A DNA stretch of 48,870 bases from JAQWBS01 sp047975765 (GTDB lineage Bacteria > Pseudomonadota > Alphaproteobacteria > RF32 > CAG-239). Shown in pieces: positions 6,571 through 16,800 of the stretch. The notes under the pieces were generated by a model. It was not told where the DNA came from and searched no databases. It worked only from the letters and a program-made list of their open reading frames with translations. The stretch's first letter is position 1. Each line of letters opens with the position of its first letter. Location: assembly GCA_047975765.1 (NCBI GenBank), contig JBKEEF010000006.1, positions 1-48,870 of the forward strand, given 5' to 3'. A program made the position numbers and the translations under genes.

Positions 6571-7053
6571 TTACTTAACTTTGCAATGAGCTTTTCCGAT
6601 TTCAACGATTCTTTCAACAAGTTCAGTTATGACCATAGAATCTTGAGTATAGGAAAACGAGCTATTATTTGCCATATATTCTTCTTCGCCACCAGGTTCG
6701 ACAGAGATAAACTTCTTTCCGAGAAGGCTCATGCTTGCAATAGAAGCACTGCTGTCTAGTGGAATTTTAGCAAAATTATCAATAGAGAGTGTGACTGTGG
6801 AACTATATGAACCATCAAGCTTTGCATCTGTCACTTTGCCAATTTCAATACCACTCATCAAAACTTTGTCACCAATAGCAAGTCCATCTGTTCTGCCAAA
6901 TTTTGCAGTGATGATATAGTCATCAGCATCATTTGTGTGGACGACCGCACTTTTTTGCGTCATAAAATATGCAAGAAGAATGATGAGAACCAAAGATACC
7001 CACAAACCAACTTTTATAGATTTACTTTCTTCTCTTGAATATGTTTCACTCAC
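6571..7053 (-). CDS. Second MCE-domain (MlaD-like) protein
   Basis: A 160-aa protein with a GTG start and AGAGGG upstream. It has a cytoplasmic lead of about 14 residues, a membrane helix (about residues 15-33), then an MCE domain: 'DYIITAKFGRTDGLAIGDKVLMSGIEIGKV' (about residues 44-73) and 'SLLGKKFISVEPGG' (about residues 108-121). It is a paralogue of the MlaD-like protein encoded 18 nt downstream, and both have the same one-helix, one-MCE layout. They may form a mixed ring or serve two transporters. It heads the operon ending in DUF2155. Confidence 0.8.
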   Translation of the reverse strand: MSETYSREESKSIKVGLWVSLVLIILLAYFMTQKSAVVHTNDADDYIITAKFGRTDGLAIGDKVLMSGIEIGKVTDAKLDGSYSSTVTLSIDNFAKIPLDSSASIASMSLLGKKFISVEPGGEEEYMANNSSFSYTQDSMVITELVERIVEIGKAHCKVK

Positions 7054-7193
7054 TATAATTCCCTCTACTTATCTTTCGTTATGTCTAAAATAGTCTAAAA
7101 TATTCATTTTGTCACCATAGAAAAGAAATAGTTGTTAAAATTTAAAATAAAGTTGCTAGAATGTAATAAGTTTTTTAACAAAAGCAGGTTGTT

Positions 7194-7919
7194 ATGATAA
7201 TTATTGAACACATAAGTAAGAGTTTTGGCGAAATTGAGGCTGTTGATGATGTCTCATTTAGCGCAGAAAAAGGTGTTGTGGCTCTTTTAGGACAAAATGG
7301 GGCAGGGAAGACGACTCTTATTCGTCTTATAACCAGCTTTTTGGCTGCAGATTGTGGAAAAATTAGTCTTTGTGGGCATAATTTAGAAGAAAACAGGGAA
7401 AAAGCATTGTTTGAAGTAGGTTATGTTCCAGAAAATAATCCAATTTATCAAGACATGACAACATATAATTTCATTAAATCTGTGGCAGAAATTTGGAAAA
7501 TGTCCAAACAAGATTTCAAAGATTCGCTTTTAAGTCTTTCTGAGAGTTTGAATATCAAAGAAGTAATGACTCAAAAGATTGCAACATTGTCAAAAGGTTA
7601 TAAAAGACGTGTGGCGATTGTGGCAAGTTTGATCCACCATCCGAAAATTGTGATTCTGGATGAACCAACGGATGGATTAGACCCTAATCAAAAATATTAT
7701 GTTAGAAAATTTTTGAAAGAATATTCTAAAGAGAATTTAGTTTTGATTTCAACACATATTATGGAAGATGTTGAAGCAATTGCAGATAGAGTGTTGCTTA
7801 TGGAGAAAGGGAAGCTTATCTCAGATACAACTGTTGAAAAATTCAAACAAAGTGGAGGAGATATGATGTCTGCTTTTCAAAAGATGACAAGCCAAAAAAG
7901 ATTGGGAGAAGAAGCATGA
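7194..7919 (+). CDS. ABC transporter ATP-binding protein (GldA/CcmA-like)
   Basis: A 241-aa ATPase with Walker A 'GQNGAGKTT' (about residues 33-41), signature 'LSKGYKRR' near residue 132, Walker B 'VILDEPTDGLD' near residues 153-163 and the H-loop 'STHIMEDVE'. The LSKGY signature and single-domain form fit ABC-2 type exporters of the GldA group. Its stop overlaps the start of the fused permease gene (ATGA), so the two are a coupled pair. The substrate is unknown; GldA-type ATPases energise a GldF/GldG complex. Confidence 0.9.
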   Translation: MIIIEHISKSFGEIEAVDDVSFSAEKGVVALLGQNGAGKTTLIRLITSFLAADCGKISLCGHNLEENREKALFEVGYVPENNPIYQDMTTYNFIKSVAEIWKMSKQDFKDSLLSLSESLNIKEVMTQKIATLSKGYKRRVAIVASLIHHPKIVILDEPTDGLDPNQKYYVRKFLKEYSKENLVLISTHIMEDVEAIADRVLLMEKGKLISDTTVEKFKQSGGDMMSAFQKMTSQKRLGEEA

Positions 7920-10483
7920 AATCATTTTTGAGTTTGTTTAAAAAAGAATTTTCAATTTTCTTCACATCAAATATCATTTATTTTTTGATTGCTTTATATG
8001 TCTTTTTATCAATGATTTGTACATTCTATTTTGGTGCATATTTCACATCTGAAGACGTTAATTTGAAAAGTTTTTTTACAACACAAATCTATCTTTTGAC
8101 AATTATTATTCCTGCTGTGACGATGCGAAGTTGGGCAGAAGAAAAAAAGAGTGGTTCCTATGAAGTGACGATAACTTATCCAATACCTTTTGCTTCTCAT
8201 ATCTGGGCAAAGTTTTTGAGTTCAACAACAGTTATTTTATTGATGATTTTGGTGACAATTCCTTTCTGGATATATTCAAACAATGTGATGAATTTGGATA
8301 ATCTAACCATTTTGAGTTCCTATTTTGGTATCATTCTTATGGCTGTTGTTTTTTGTGCTGTAGGTTGTTGTGTTTCGGCGCTTTCATCAAGTGTCATCTT
8401 TTCTTATTTGTTTTCTGTTTTAGTTTCTTGGTTGCTTTGCAATGTTGATTTTAATTTCTTGTTGAAACCTTTGCTCTTTTTTACACCCGATGTTTATGTC
8501 CAATTGCAAGGAGAGCTAAATTTAACACATCATTTAAATGCTTTTCTCAACGGTTTAGTCGGGCTTGATGATATTTTGTTCTTTGTTTTCTTGAGTCTAA
8601 TATTTGTGCTAACCAATAAAATTATTATAGAAAACAAAAAGCCTAAGCAAATTTTATGGAATGGTATATATTTTTCAGTCGTATTTTTAATTTTCTGTTT
8701 TGTCAGTGTGTTTTTCTCACTCGCTCTTGGAAAATATAAAGCAGATATGACTTCTAATCAGGAATATAAGCTTTCTGATACAACAAGAGAAATTGTTAAA
8801 GAGCTTCCAAATAAAGTTGAAGTCAAACTTTTTGTATCAGAACAAATTTCAGATTTTTATCCAGAATATGCTGAATATGTAGACTTTGTGATGAATCGTC
8901 TTTTTGCTTATGAACGTTTGTCTAAAGGAAAAATCAAAATCAATGTGCGTGCGGTGAAAAACTATTCTATCAGTGAAAGAGAAGCTAAGGAAAATAAACT
9001 TTCCTCATTTATCACGCCTAATGGAGAAACAATTATCTATTTTGGTGCAGTATTTATGGATTATGAAGGGAATTCATTTGTAATTCCAAACTTCACAGAA
9101 GCCAGAAAAGATTTATTGGAAAGTGATGTGAGCCGAATTCTTTATAAGTTTTCTCATAAAGAAGCTAAAAAAATAGCTTGGATTGATGCATCTGGTGAAA
9201 ATGATTTTTCAGACATTAAAGATTTTCTGGAAGGTGATTATCAAGTCACGGAAATTTCTTCCCGTGTGACACAAATTTCACCATATTTTGATACAGTAAT
9301 TGTTGCGAATTTTCAGGACAGTTCAATCTTTCTCACTTATGCTTTAGATCAATATCTTATGAGTGGTGGAAAAATTCTTCTTTTTGCTGATAACTTAAAT
9401 GAATATCAAACAGATATGAAAGACTTATCTAGTTATGCTTTGGAGTTTTTGAAGAATATAAATCTAAAATTTTCTGAAACAAAAGTTGTCGTAGATGAAA
9501 GTTTAGCATCCCCTGTTACCATTGACGATATCAAAGGAAATAAGAGAATTATTGATGATGTCTTAGACATTAACTTGAGGGCATCAAACATCAATCAAGA
9601 AAATGCAATTACTAAAGGTTTGGGATTGATAAATTTTGTTTCTCCTTCTCTTATCACAGTGACAGACAAAAATGATAAGCTTGAAATTCAAAGTTTGTTG
9701 CAAACTTCAGAAACAGCAGGAAGCATTAATGCCGGAGTTGCTAAAGCAACTGTCAGTGAATATGTTGGTAGTTACTATGATAAAGACAATCAGAGATATT
9801 CTCTGGCATATTTGCTTGAAGGAGAGGGTTCTTCTATTTTTGAGAAGAATATTTTAGGAGCTTCTGGTTATCAAGCTAATGATGTTTTGCCATTTATCAA
9901 AGTTTCAGTTAAGCCTTTCAAAGTTGTTGCAGTGGCAGATACAGGTGTTTTGAAGCTCAAAGGTTATAGCTTACAAGGGGATGAGTTTAGTCGCTATCTC
10001 GTTTCTGAACCAAATGACAATCTGCGTTTTGTGATGCGTTCCGTTGACTATTTGGCCGGTAATGAGCAACTCTTAGGATTAGACAACCGCTTGCAACTTA
10101 GAAATTATCAAAGTCTTGATGTTAAAATTTCTAAACAAGTCAAAGTAAAAGAAATATCTGAACTTGAAAATCTGAGAAAGGAAATTTACGCCAATGATTT
10201 TCAAATAAAGAGAATTCATAAAGAAAACCAAGAGCTTTCTTTGGCAAAAACCAAAGATGTTGAAGCATTAAATAGAATAAATATTTCATTGAAAGAAAAG
10301 TTGAAAATGCTCGAATATCAGTTGAATTCAAAGATAAATGCTGAGTTAAGTTTTATCATTCTTTTTTGGACAGTTGTTTATCCGCTTTGCTTTATCTTAT
10401 TGCTGTTCTTCTTGATGAAAATATATTATATTATGGAAAGAAAAAAAATTAGGGAGTTGTTCAATGAAAGTAAGAATATATAA
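7916..10483 (+). CDS. Fused ABC-2 permease and GldG-type auxiliary protein
   Basis: An 855-aa protein. Residues 1-265 form an ABC-2 permease (GldF-like) with about six membrane helices, including 'MRSWAEEKKSGSYEVTITYPI' near residue 64, a typical ABC-2 segment. Residues 285-800 are a large extracytoplasmic domain of the GldG/ABC-transporter auxiliary type ('LPNKVEVKLFVSEQISDFYPEYAEYVDFV', then 'YFDTVIVANF'). A coiled coil lies near residues 745-810 and a final membrane helix near residues 818-840. In Bacteroidota GldF and GldG are separate; here they are one chain. The DUF4340 gene overlaps its end by 20 nt. Confidence 0.85.
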   Translation: MKSFLSLFKKEFSIFFTSNIIYFLIALYVFLSMICTFYFGAYFTSEDVNLKSFFTTQIYLLTIIIPAVTMRSWAEEKKSGSYEVTITYPIPFASHIWAKFLSSTTVILLMILVTIPFWIYSNNVMNLDNLTILSSYFGIILMAVVFCAVGCCVSALSSSVIFSYLFSVLVSWLLCNVDFNFLLKPLLFFTPDVYVQLQGELNLTHHLNAFLNGLVGLDDILFFVFLSLIFVLTNKIIIENKKPKQILWNGIYFSVVFLIFCFVSVFFSLALGKYKADMTSNQEYKLSDTTREIVKELPNKVEVKLFVSEQISDFYPEYAEYVDFVMNRLFAYERLSKGKIKINVRAVKNYSISEREAKENKLSSFITPNGETIIYFGAVFMDYEGNSFVIPNFTEARKDLLESDVSRILYKFSHKEAKKIAWIDASGENDFSDIKDFLEGDYQVTEISSRVTQISPYFDTVIVANFQDSSIFLTYALDQYLMSGGKILLFADNLNEYQTDMKDLSSYALEFLKNINLKFSETKVVVDESLASPVTIDDIKGNKRIIDDVLDINLRASNINQENAITKGLGLINFVSPSLITVTDKNDKLEIQSLLQTSETAGSINAGVAKATVSEYVGSYYDKDNQRYSLAYLLEGEGSSIFEKNILGASGYQANDVLPFIKVSVKPFKVVAVADTGVLKLKGYSLQGDEFSRYLVSEPNDNLRFVMRSVDYLAGNEQLLGLDNRLQLRNYQSLDVKISKQVKVKEISELENLRKEIYANDFQIKRIHKENQELSLAKTKDVEALNRINISLKEKLKMLEYQLNSKINAELSFIILFWTVVYPLCFILLLFFLMKIYYIMERKKIRELFNESKNI

Positions 10484-11354
10484 AGTTCTCTTTTTATTAG
10501 GCGCATTTGTAATTTCGTTATCAAGCTTTTTGGTATATAAATCTTTTCATCATCAAAATGATGTTGGAGAATATCTCTATTCGAACGTCATTTCCGATAT
10601 GAGCAATGTTAAAAAAGTTTTGGTCAAAGTTGGTTTCGAAAAATATAATCTTTCTCTGGAAGATGATTTATGGCGAATTGACAATGCTGGTGGCTATTAC
10701 GCTAGCCATTTTGTTTTGAACAATTTTCTTACAGATATCTATAACTCTCAAATCTTCAGTAAAGTTGATGAAGTTGAAGATAAAATGTTTGAAAACCCTG
10801 TCAAAATTATTTTCTTTGATAAAGATAATAAAGTGGTTGAAAAAGTTTTGGTTGGAAATAGATATAAAAATGATATTTACAGCTTTGTGAAGAAAAATAA
10901 GGTTGTTTACGTGGCTTCTGGTGTTTTTGAATTTCCTAAAGAGTTAATTTCTTGGATTCAACAGCCTGCTTTTGCAATCAATCAAAATAATGTTCTTTCC
11001 ATTAAAGTGCTTCGTGATGGAAATTTAGAAAGAACATCTTTGAAAAATTTACCAAATATGGTTCGTGAATATTTAAATTTTACATACTTTGATTATGTTA
11101 TGAAAGAGGGAGAGTTTGATAGAAATCAATATCCTCAAAGCCGTATTATGGAAGCAGAAACAAAAGATGGCTTAAAGGTGGGATATGAATTCCTTTCAAA
11201 TGAAAATGAATCTTGGGTAAAGATTTCTCTTTCAACGAATAAGCTCCCAACAGCTAAGGTTGCAGAATATGTGAAGGAAAATTCTTTTCTCTATGAAGGG
11301 TGGTTCTTCAAAGTTCCTAATGATTTTGTAAAATACATATTAGAAATAAAATAA
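10464..11354 (+). CDS. DUF4340 membrane-anchored protein
   Basis: A 296-aa protein with an N-terminal anchor (about residues 5-25) and beta-rich repeats such as 'DLWRIDN' (near residue 64) and 'KVVEKVLVGNRY' (near residue 125), the hallmark of DUF4340. This family is regularly encoded after GldA and GldF/GldG-like genes and probably completes that exporter on the periplasmic side; the biochemical role is unknown. The start at ATG 10464 has AGGGAG at 10451-10456 and lies inside the end of the permease gene. Confidence 0.8.
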   Translation: MKVRIYKVLFLLGAFVISLSSFLVYKSFHHQNDVGEYLYSNVISDMSNVKKVLVKVGFEKYNLSLEDDLWRIDNAGGYYASHFVLNNFLTDIYNSQIFSKVDEVEDKMFENPVKIIFFDKDNKVVEKVLVGNRYKNDIYSFVKKNKVVYVASGVFEFPKELISWIQQPAFAINQNNVLSIKVLRDGNLERTSLKNLPNMVREYLNFTYFDYVMKEGEFDRNQYPQSRIMEAETKDGLKVGYEFLSNENESWVKISLSTNKLPTAKVAEYVKENSFLYEGWFFKVPNDFVKYILEIK

Positions 11355-11361
11355 GGAAAAA

Positions 11362-11631
11362 ATGATGGAAGTTATTCATAATCTTGAAAAGCAAACTTTT
11401 GAAATTGAAGAAGATGGGCATAGAGCATATCTTGGCTATAAAATTGAAGGTGAAGAGATTTTGATGTATACGACACAAGTTCCGCATGAGTTAGGGGGGA
11501 AGGGTGTTGGCTCTCTTTTAGCAAAAACAGCTCTAGAATTTTCACGAGAAAAAGGGCTGAAAGTTATTCCTCTTTGTTCCTTTGTTTCAACATATATTGA
11601 AAGACACAAAGAATATCAACATTGCCTCTGA
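11362..11631 (+). CDS. Small GNAT acetyltransferase, YjdJ/NATD1 type
   Basis: An 89-aa protein with the short-GNAT pattern: 'FEIEEDGHRAYLGYKIEGEEILMYTTQVPHELGGKGVGSLLAKTALEFSREKGLKVIPLCSFVSTYI'. The acetyl-CoA loop is 'GGKGVGSLL' (about residues 47-55) and the C-terminal 'PLCSFVSTYIERH' is typical of the YjdJ/NATD1 subgroup. The substrate is unknown. ATG 11362 follows AAGGA; ATG 11365 is an alternative. It lies between the DUF4340 gene (7 nt) and the kinase gene (19 nt), probably in one transcript. Confidence 0.85.
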   Translation: MMEVIHNLEKQTFEIEEDGHRAYLGYKIEGEEILMYTTQVPHELGGKGVGSLLAKTALEFSREKGLKVIPLCSFVSTYIERHKEYQHCL

Positions 11632-11650
11632 TTTTTTAGGAGACCCCAAA

Positions 11651-13069
11651 ATGAGTTTGCGTCTAATCAATTTGAAAAAGATTATGTCTGATTTGTCCGC
11701 AAATATTTTTCTTGTGGTTGATAAAGAAGGTAAAATTCTTGATTATAATGCCAAAGCTTGCAATTTTTTAGGTACTAATAGGTTGCAGCAGAGAGAAATT
11801 CGAGAATTCTTTGATGAATATGCTTTGGATTTGTTTGGGCAATATGCCAATGACATTCATCAAAACCAGCTTTCACGTTGTTTCGTTCTTGATATTAAAG
11901 GAAAACTTTATGATTGTTGCATCTATCCTTATAGTTTTGGGTATGTACTTTCTTTTGATGATATTACAGAATTTAGAGAATTTGCAAGTTATACAGGCGA
12001 GTTGACCAAAAGAATTCAACATGCTGAAAAAGTTTCTTCCATTGGCTATTTTGAAATTGATTTGATTAAAAATCAGAAGTTTTATACCAAAGAATTATTT
12101 GAAATGCTTGGATATAGTCAAAAGAACAATAAAAATATCATTGAAGAGAGAGTGTGTCCAAAAGATTTAAAAAAACTTGAAAAAAGCATCAATAAAATCC
12201 TCGAAAAAGGAGAAAAAGTTGAAACAACTATGATGTTTATGGGAAAGAATGATGAAATTATCAATTGTATGTTCAAAGCAAGTTTGGTTAGATCAGAAAC
12301 AGAATATAAAATTGTCGGCACGATTCAGGATTTAACAAACTATCTCGATTCTCGAAAAAATTTGAAGGAAGCAAAGAAAAAAGCTGAAGATATGAGCAAG
12401 GCTAAGTCTTATTTCATTGTTCAAGCAAGTCATGATTTGAGACAACCTCTTCAAGCTATTAGGCTTTTTGTTCATCGTCTTAAAAATGAAAAGATGAGTG
12501 AGCATCAAAATGGGATTATCTCAAGTATAGATAGCTCTGTTGAAGGTTTAAGTTATCTTCTGGATAATTTAATGGATATTTCAAAACTTGACTATGGAGG
12601 TATGAAGTCTCATCCTTATATGTTTGATTTAGAAAAACTTGTCTCTAAGCTTGAAAAAGAATTTAAAGAAATTGCGTTGACAAGAGGTATTCACTTTGAA
12701 GTGAAAAAGTTTAGCCAGAAGCTTTTTAGCGATTCCTTTTTTGTGGAAAGAATTATAAGAAATTTTTTAAGCAATGCCTTCAAGTTTACAAAGTCTTCAG
12801 TTGTTCTTGGAATGGAAAAACGCGATGAGAAATATATCAGAATATATGTCACAGATGACGGACAGGGAATTAGTAAAAAAGAATTGGAATATATTTTTAA
12901 TGAATTTTATCAGAGCAAAAACATAAAAAAAACGGAAGGAATTGGTTTAGGTTTACCAATTGTGAAAAAAATGTCAGAAGCACTTTCAGCGAAAATCAAT
13001 GTGGAAAGTAAGCTTGGCAAGGGAAGTTGTTTTAGTGTAGATTTACCCATAAATGAAGAGCCTGAATAA
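11651..13069 (+). CDS. Soluble PAS-PAS sensor histidine kinase
   Basis: A 472-aa protein without membrane helices. The start at ATG 11651 has AGGAGA at 11638-11643; a longer frame back to 11582 would overlap the acetyltransferase. Two PAS-like domains (about residues 10-110 and 125-235) lead to a short coiled coil and the H-box 'ASHDLRQPLQAI' with phospho-acceptor His261. The ATPase domain has N-box 'NFLSNAFKFT', G1 'DDGQGIS' and G2 'GIGLGLPIV'. The 'HDLRQPL' type often occurs in hybrid kinases, but no receiver domain follows and no response regulator is nearby. The signal and partner are unknown. Confidence 0.9.
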   Translation: MSLRLINLKKIMSDLSANIFLVVDKEGKILDYNAKACNFLGTNRLQQREIREFFDEYALDLFGQYANDIHQNQLSRCFVLDIKGKLYDCCIYPYSFGYVLSFDDITEFREFASYTGELTKRIQHAEKVSSIGYFEIDLIKNQKFYTKELFEMLGYSQKNNKNIIEERVCPKDLKKLEKSINKILEKGEKVETTMMFMGKNDEIINCMFKASLVRSETEYKIVGTIQDLTNYLDSRKNLKEAKKKAEDMSKAKSYFIVQASHDLRQPLQAIRLFVHRLKNEKMSEHQNGIISSIDSSVEGLSYLLDNLMDISKLDYGGMKSHPYMFDLEKLVSKLEKEFKEIALTRGIHFEVKKFSQKLFSDSFFVERIIRNFLSNAFKFTKSSVVLGMEKRDEKYIRIYVTDDGQGISKKELEYIFNEFYQSKNIKKTEGIGLGLPIVKKMSEALSAKINVESKLGKGSCFSVDLPINEEPE

Positions 13070-13085
13070 TTCAGGCTCTTCATTT
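13051..13085. terminator. Bidirectional terminator between converging genes
   Basis: A perfect 15-bp stem (13051-13065 with 13071-13085). The kinase stop codon lies inside it. It also serves the converging LprI-like gene that ends at 13094. Confidence 0.8.
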
Positions 13086-13093
13086 ATTTTTAT

Positions 13094-13558
13094 CTAGTCT
13101 TTATGATCATGTTCTTCAGGAACTACTGAAGATTTAAGCGCAAACATATAATCTTTTGCATTTGATGTAAATTCTTGCAAGCAATGTTCATAATAGTAGT
13201 CAGCAGCATTGTTTAATTCAACTTGAGAAGCATAAGCATTTACAGAAGCAACTCTAAAGCCATTAATGAAAGCTTTGCAGTATGTGTCTCTATAGATTTG
13301 CCAAGCATTATACATTCTTTTCAAATCATTTGCTGAAATAACGGTCTTATATTCTGGACCTTGAGCAATTGCATTATAGTCTTGTTTAAGTTCATTGAGT
13401 TCAATAGTGGTTTGAGAATGTTTACATTTTGCCATTTCCAAATCACCCAATCCTCTAGCTCTATCCATACATTGTTCATAATCAAAAGCTTCTGCTTTCC
13501 CAGCAAAAGAAAAGAGCATTGTAAGAGCTAAAATTGGTGTATATATTTTTTTGAACAT
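13094..13558 (-). CDS. Secreted DUF1311/LprI-like protein
   Basis: A 154-aa protein with a signal peptide ('GKAEA', about residue 24). The mature part has 'YEQCMDRA', 'LEMAKCKHSQTTIELNELKQDYNAI' and 'LKRMYNAWQIYRDTYCKAF' (four Cys in all), the pattern of DUF1311/LprI N-terminal domains. Some members inhibit host lysozyme, but most are uncharacterised, so that activity is only a possibility. It is monocistronic, with a shared terminator downstream. Confidence 0.7.
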   Translation of the reverse strand: MFKKIYTPILALTMLFSFAGKAEAFDYEQCMDRARGLGDLEMAKCKHSQTTIELNELKQDYNAIAQGPEYKTVISANDLKRMYNAWQIYRDTYCKAFINGFRVASVNAYASQVELNNAADYYYEHCLQEFTSNAKDYMFALKSSVVPEEHDHKD

Positions 13559-13716
13559 CTGTAAATTCCTTTTGAAATAACTTAAGTTGCTAAAATCTTA
13601 TTTCTTTTTGAAAAAAAGTCAATGCGAATAAGGACTTTATGATAATTATTTTGTCATTATTTTGAATTTATGTTTGACAAATAAAATGATGTTTGGTAGA
13701 AGAAAAAACAGTTTAT

Positions 13717-13792
13717 GGGTGCGTAGCTCAGTCGGTAGAGCAACTGACTCTTAATCAGTGGGTCATGGGTTCGATCCCCTTCGCGCCTACCA
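13717..13792 (+). tRNA. tRNA-Lys (anticodon CTT)
   Basis: 76 nt with cloverleaf: acceptor GGGTGCG/CGCGCCT, D arm GCTCAGTCGGTAGAGC, anticodon stem ACTGA/TCAGT with loop CTCTTAA (anticodon CTT), T loop TTCGATC, encoded CCA. The first acceptor pair is G-U and one T-stem pair looks mismatched (T-T), but the fold is otherwise standard. Confidence 0.93.
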
Positions 13793-13793
13793 T

Positions 13794-13832
13794 AACAAAG
13801 GGCACAGAATTTATTCTCTATGCCCTTTGTTC
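13794..13832. terminator. Inverted repeat after tRNA-Lys
   Basis: AACAAAGGGCA (13794-13804) pairs with TGCCCTTTGTT (13821-13831). The T-run is weak. It could end the tRNA transcript and, on the other strand, the RTX lipase message. Confidence 0.55.
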
Positions 13833-13846
13833 TTAAAATAATATGC

Positions 13847-16800
13847 CTATGCTGCCGTAGATTTGAGGCTATTCGCAGTAATGACATTTTCAATAATTTG
13901 CATTTCCTGAATACCAAAAGTGAAATTGGAAGAAGATGTGCTTCCAAAACCACTCATTGCTTGAATAAGTTGCTCAGCAGAATTATACTGACTGATATTA
14001 ATGGATGTTCCATCAGAAAATTCTAAGATTTCTATTCCTGAATTATAAAATTGATTTTCAATTTTCATACCATCATTACTGTCTTTGCCAAGTTTGATAA
14101 TGAGTGCAGCACCTTCCTGTTGGAAATATAAATCTTGTATTTTAATACCTTCTCCGAAGACAATTCTATCAACGTAATTATTATTGTCATAATTATCATC
14201 TCTTATGTAATCGTAGCCATCTCCAAGGTTATAAACATATGTATCACTTCCATTGCCTCCTAAGAGGTAATCATTGTCTGCTCCTCCGATGAGTGTATCA
14301 TCTCCATCGTTAGCGACAATTATATCTCCACCGTCTCCCCCATAAATGGTATCATTCTTATTTGTTCCATTCAATTGGTTAGGTTGTTCATTACCATAGA
14401 TTGTTTCACCCAAATAATATTCTTGATTGAATGGAAGCTCTGTGAGATTTACAGTCGATCCATCAGCAAATTCAAGCTTTTCAATTTTCAAGGCAGAGCT
14501 ATAGAAGTAACCAAGCACTCTTATTTCTTGAGTAGTTTCATTACTTTTGATTTGAATAATCAAATCTTGACCATTAGGCTCAAATACAAAAGATAAATCT
14601 TCAAAAGAAATTCCTTCACCGAAGACGATTTTATCCATTTCACCTGCTTCATCAAAAATGCTATCAAATCCATCACCGAGGTTGTAAATATATGTATCGT
14701 TACCATAATCACCTCTCAATAAATCATTTCCTTTGCCTCCAACTATAATATCATCACCATCTCCAGCATAAATATTATCTATATCTTTAGAGCCAATAAG
14801 CGTATCATTTTCCGATGTTCCATAAATATTTCTGACAATATAACCATATTCACTGTCATCATAGAAGACAATTGATGAAAGAGAATAAGATGTTCTGTCA
14901 AAAAATTCGAGTGTCTCAATTTTGTAAAAATCTGAATAAAAACTATTTAATATTTTAATTCCTTGAGTTTCATCATTATTAATAAAAATAATTAAATCAT
15001 CATTTTCTTTTTTAAAACCCAAATTATCTAAGTTAATTCCTTCGCCAAAGATGATTTTATCATTTTCTCCCAAGTTATTGTTTATTGTATCAAACCCGTC
15101 TCCAAGATTGTAAATAAAAGTATCACTTCCATAGCCTGCATTTATAATGTCATTTCCTTGATTTCCTGTGAAGATATCATCATTGGATGTACCTGACAAA
15201 AGATCATCTTCTTGAGAACCAATCAAATTAAGTCCAGGGTGATTTAAATTAATAGATGACATATCAACTTCTGAGCCATCATCAAACACAAGTTTTTCAA
15301 TCATATATTCTTCGGAGTTAAAATAATTGCTTATTTCAATATATTGATCGCTTTTAATGATTACATACAAATTTTCGTAATTTTTTACAAAATTTAAATC
15401 ATCATACGAAATATTGGCCCCGAATATTATTTTATCGTCTCCGCCATAATCAAAAATGGTATCATTTCCATCACCAAGATTGTAGATATAAGTATCATTT
15501 CCCATATCCCCAGAAAGATAGTCGTCGCCTTTGCCTCCAGCAATAATATCATCACCGTCTCCACCATTTATGCTATCATTACCTACGTTTCCATAAATTG
15601 CATCGTTACCATTTCCTGCGTCAACATAATCATTTCCAGACCCCGTATAAATAATGTCATTTCCATCTCCGGAAGAAATGTAATTATTTTCATTTCCAGC
15701 ATAAATGGTATCATCATATTGAGTTGTATATATTGTAGTGTCTTCATCTTTCTGATGGAAAGTAAGTCCTGTTTCAGTGAGTGCAAATTCAGAACCATCC
15801 GCAAATTGAAGTTTTTCAATTTTATAATTTGAATATTGCCAGTTATATATTTCTATACCTTGTGTTTCATCCCCTTTAACAGTTATGATAATATTATTTC
15901 CAACGCTTCTAAATTTCAAATCGTCGAAGCTAATACCTTCACCAAAGATAATTTTATCATCAGAACCATTAGCGTCATAAATATAATCTAATCCATCTCC
16001 GAGATTGTAGATATAAGTGTCAGAACCTTCATCGCCATATAATGAGTCATTACCTTTGCCACCAATCAGGATATCATCTTCAGTGGTTCCGTTAAGAACA
16101 TCCTCAGCATTAGTTCCTACAATGCTGCCTATTGGATATCCCAATGCAAGCATATTTAAATCGTCAACTGTAGCATTGCTAATATCTATAGAACTTCCAT
16201 CAGCAAATTCCAGAGTTTCAATTTTATTATTATTTGTTGAATAATAATGAAAATATATCAAGATACTTTGTGTCTCATCACCATTTATTGTGATGGTTAA
16301 ATTTTTGTCAATTGTGCTAAAATGTAGATTTTTAAGGGATATTCCTTCACCAAAGACAATTTTATCGGTACCAGCATTATCAAAAATTGTATCAGCTCCA
16401 TCCCCGAGATTGTAAATAAATACATCATCTCCTATTCCACCATCTAAATCGTCATTTCCAGTGCCTCCATATATGGTATCATCACCATCTCCATCATACA
16501 GATAATCGTTACCTATTCCACCAATAAGGATATCATTGCCTGATCCACCATCAAGATAGTCATCACCAGATTCCCCATATAAGATATCATTTCCTTCACC
16601 TCCGTAAATCTCATCGTTTCCTTCTCCTCCATAAACAATATCTTCACCAGCGCCAGCTGATACAAAATCAGAATCATTACCTCCATAAACAATGTCATTA
16701 CCGTCTAAAGTATAAATATTGTTATCACCATTCCCAGCATAAACGATGTCATCATATTGCGTTGTATTTATAAACACATCTTCATCTTTCTGATGGAATG

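Noticed and set aside
13657..13953. Minus-strand frame with 'DRTHDPLIKSQLLYRLSYAP'
   Set aside because: This is the tRNA-Lys gene read backwards, not a protein.
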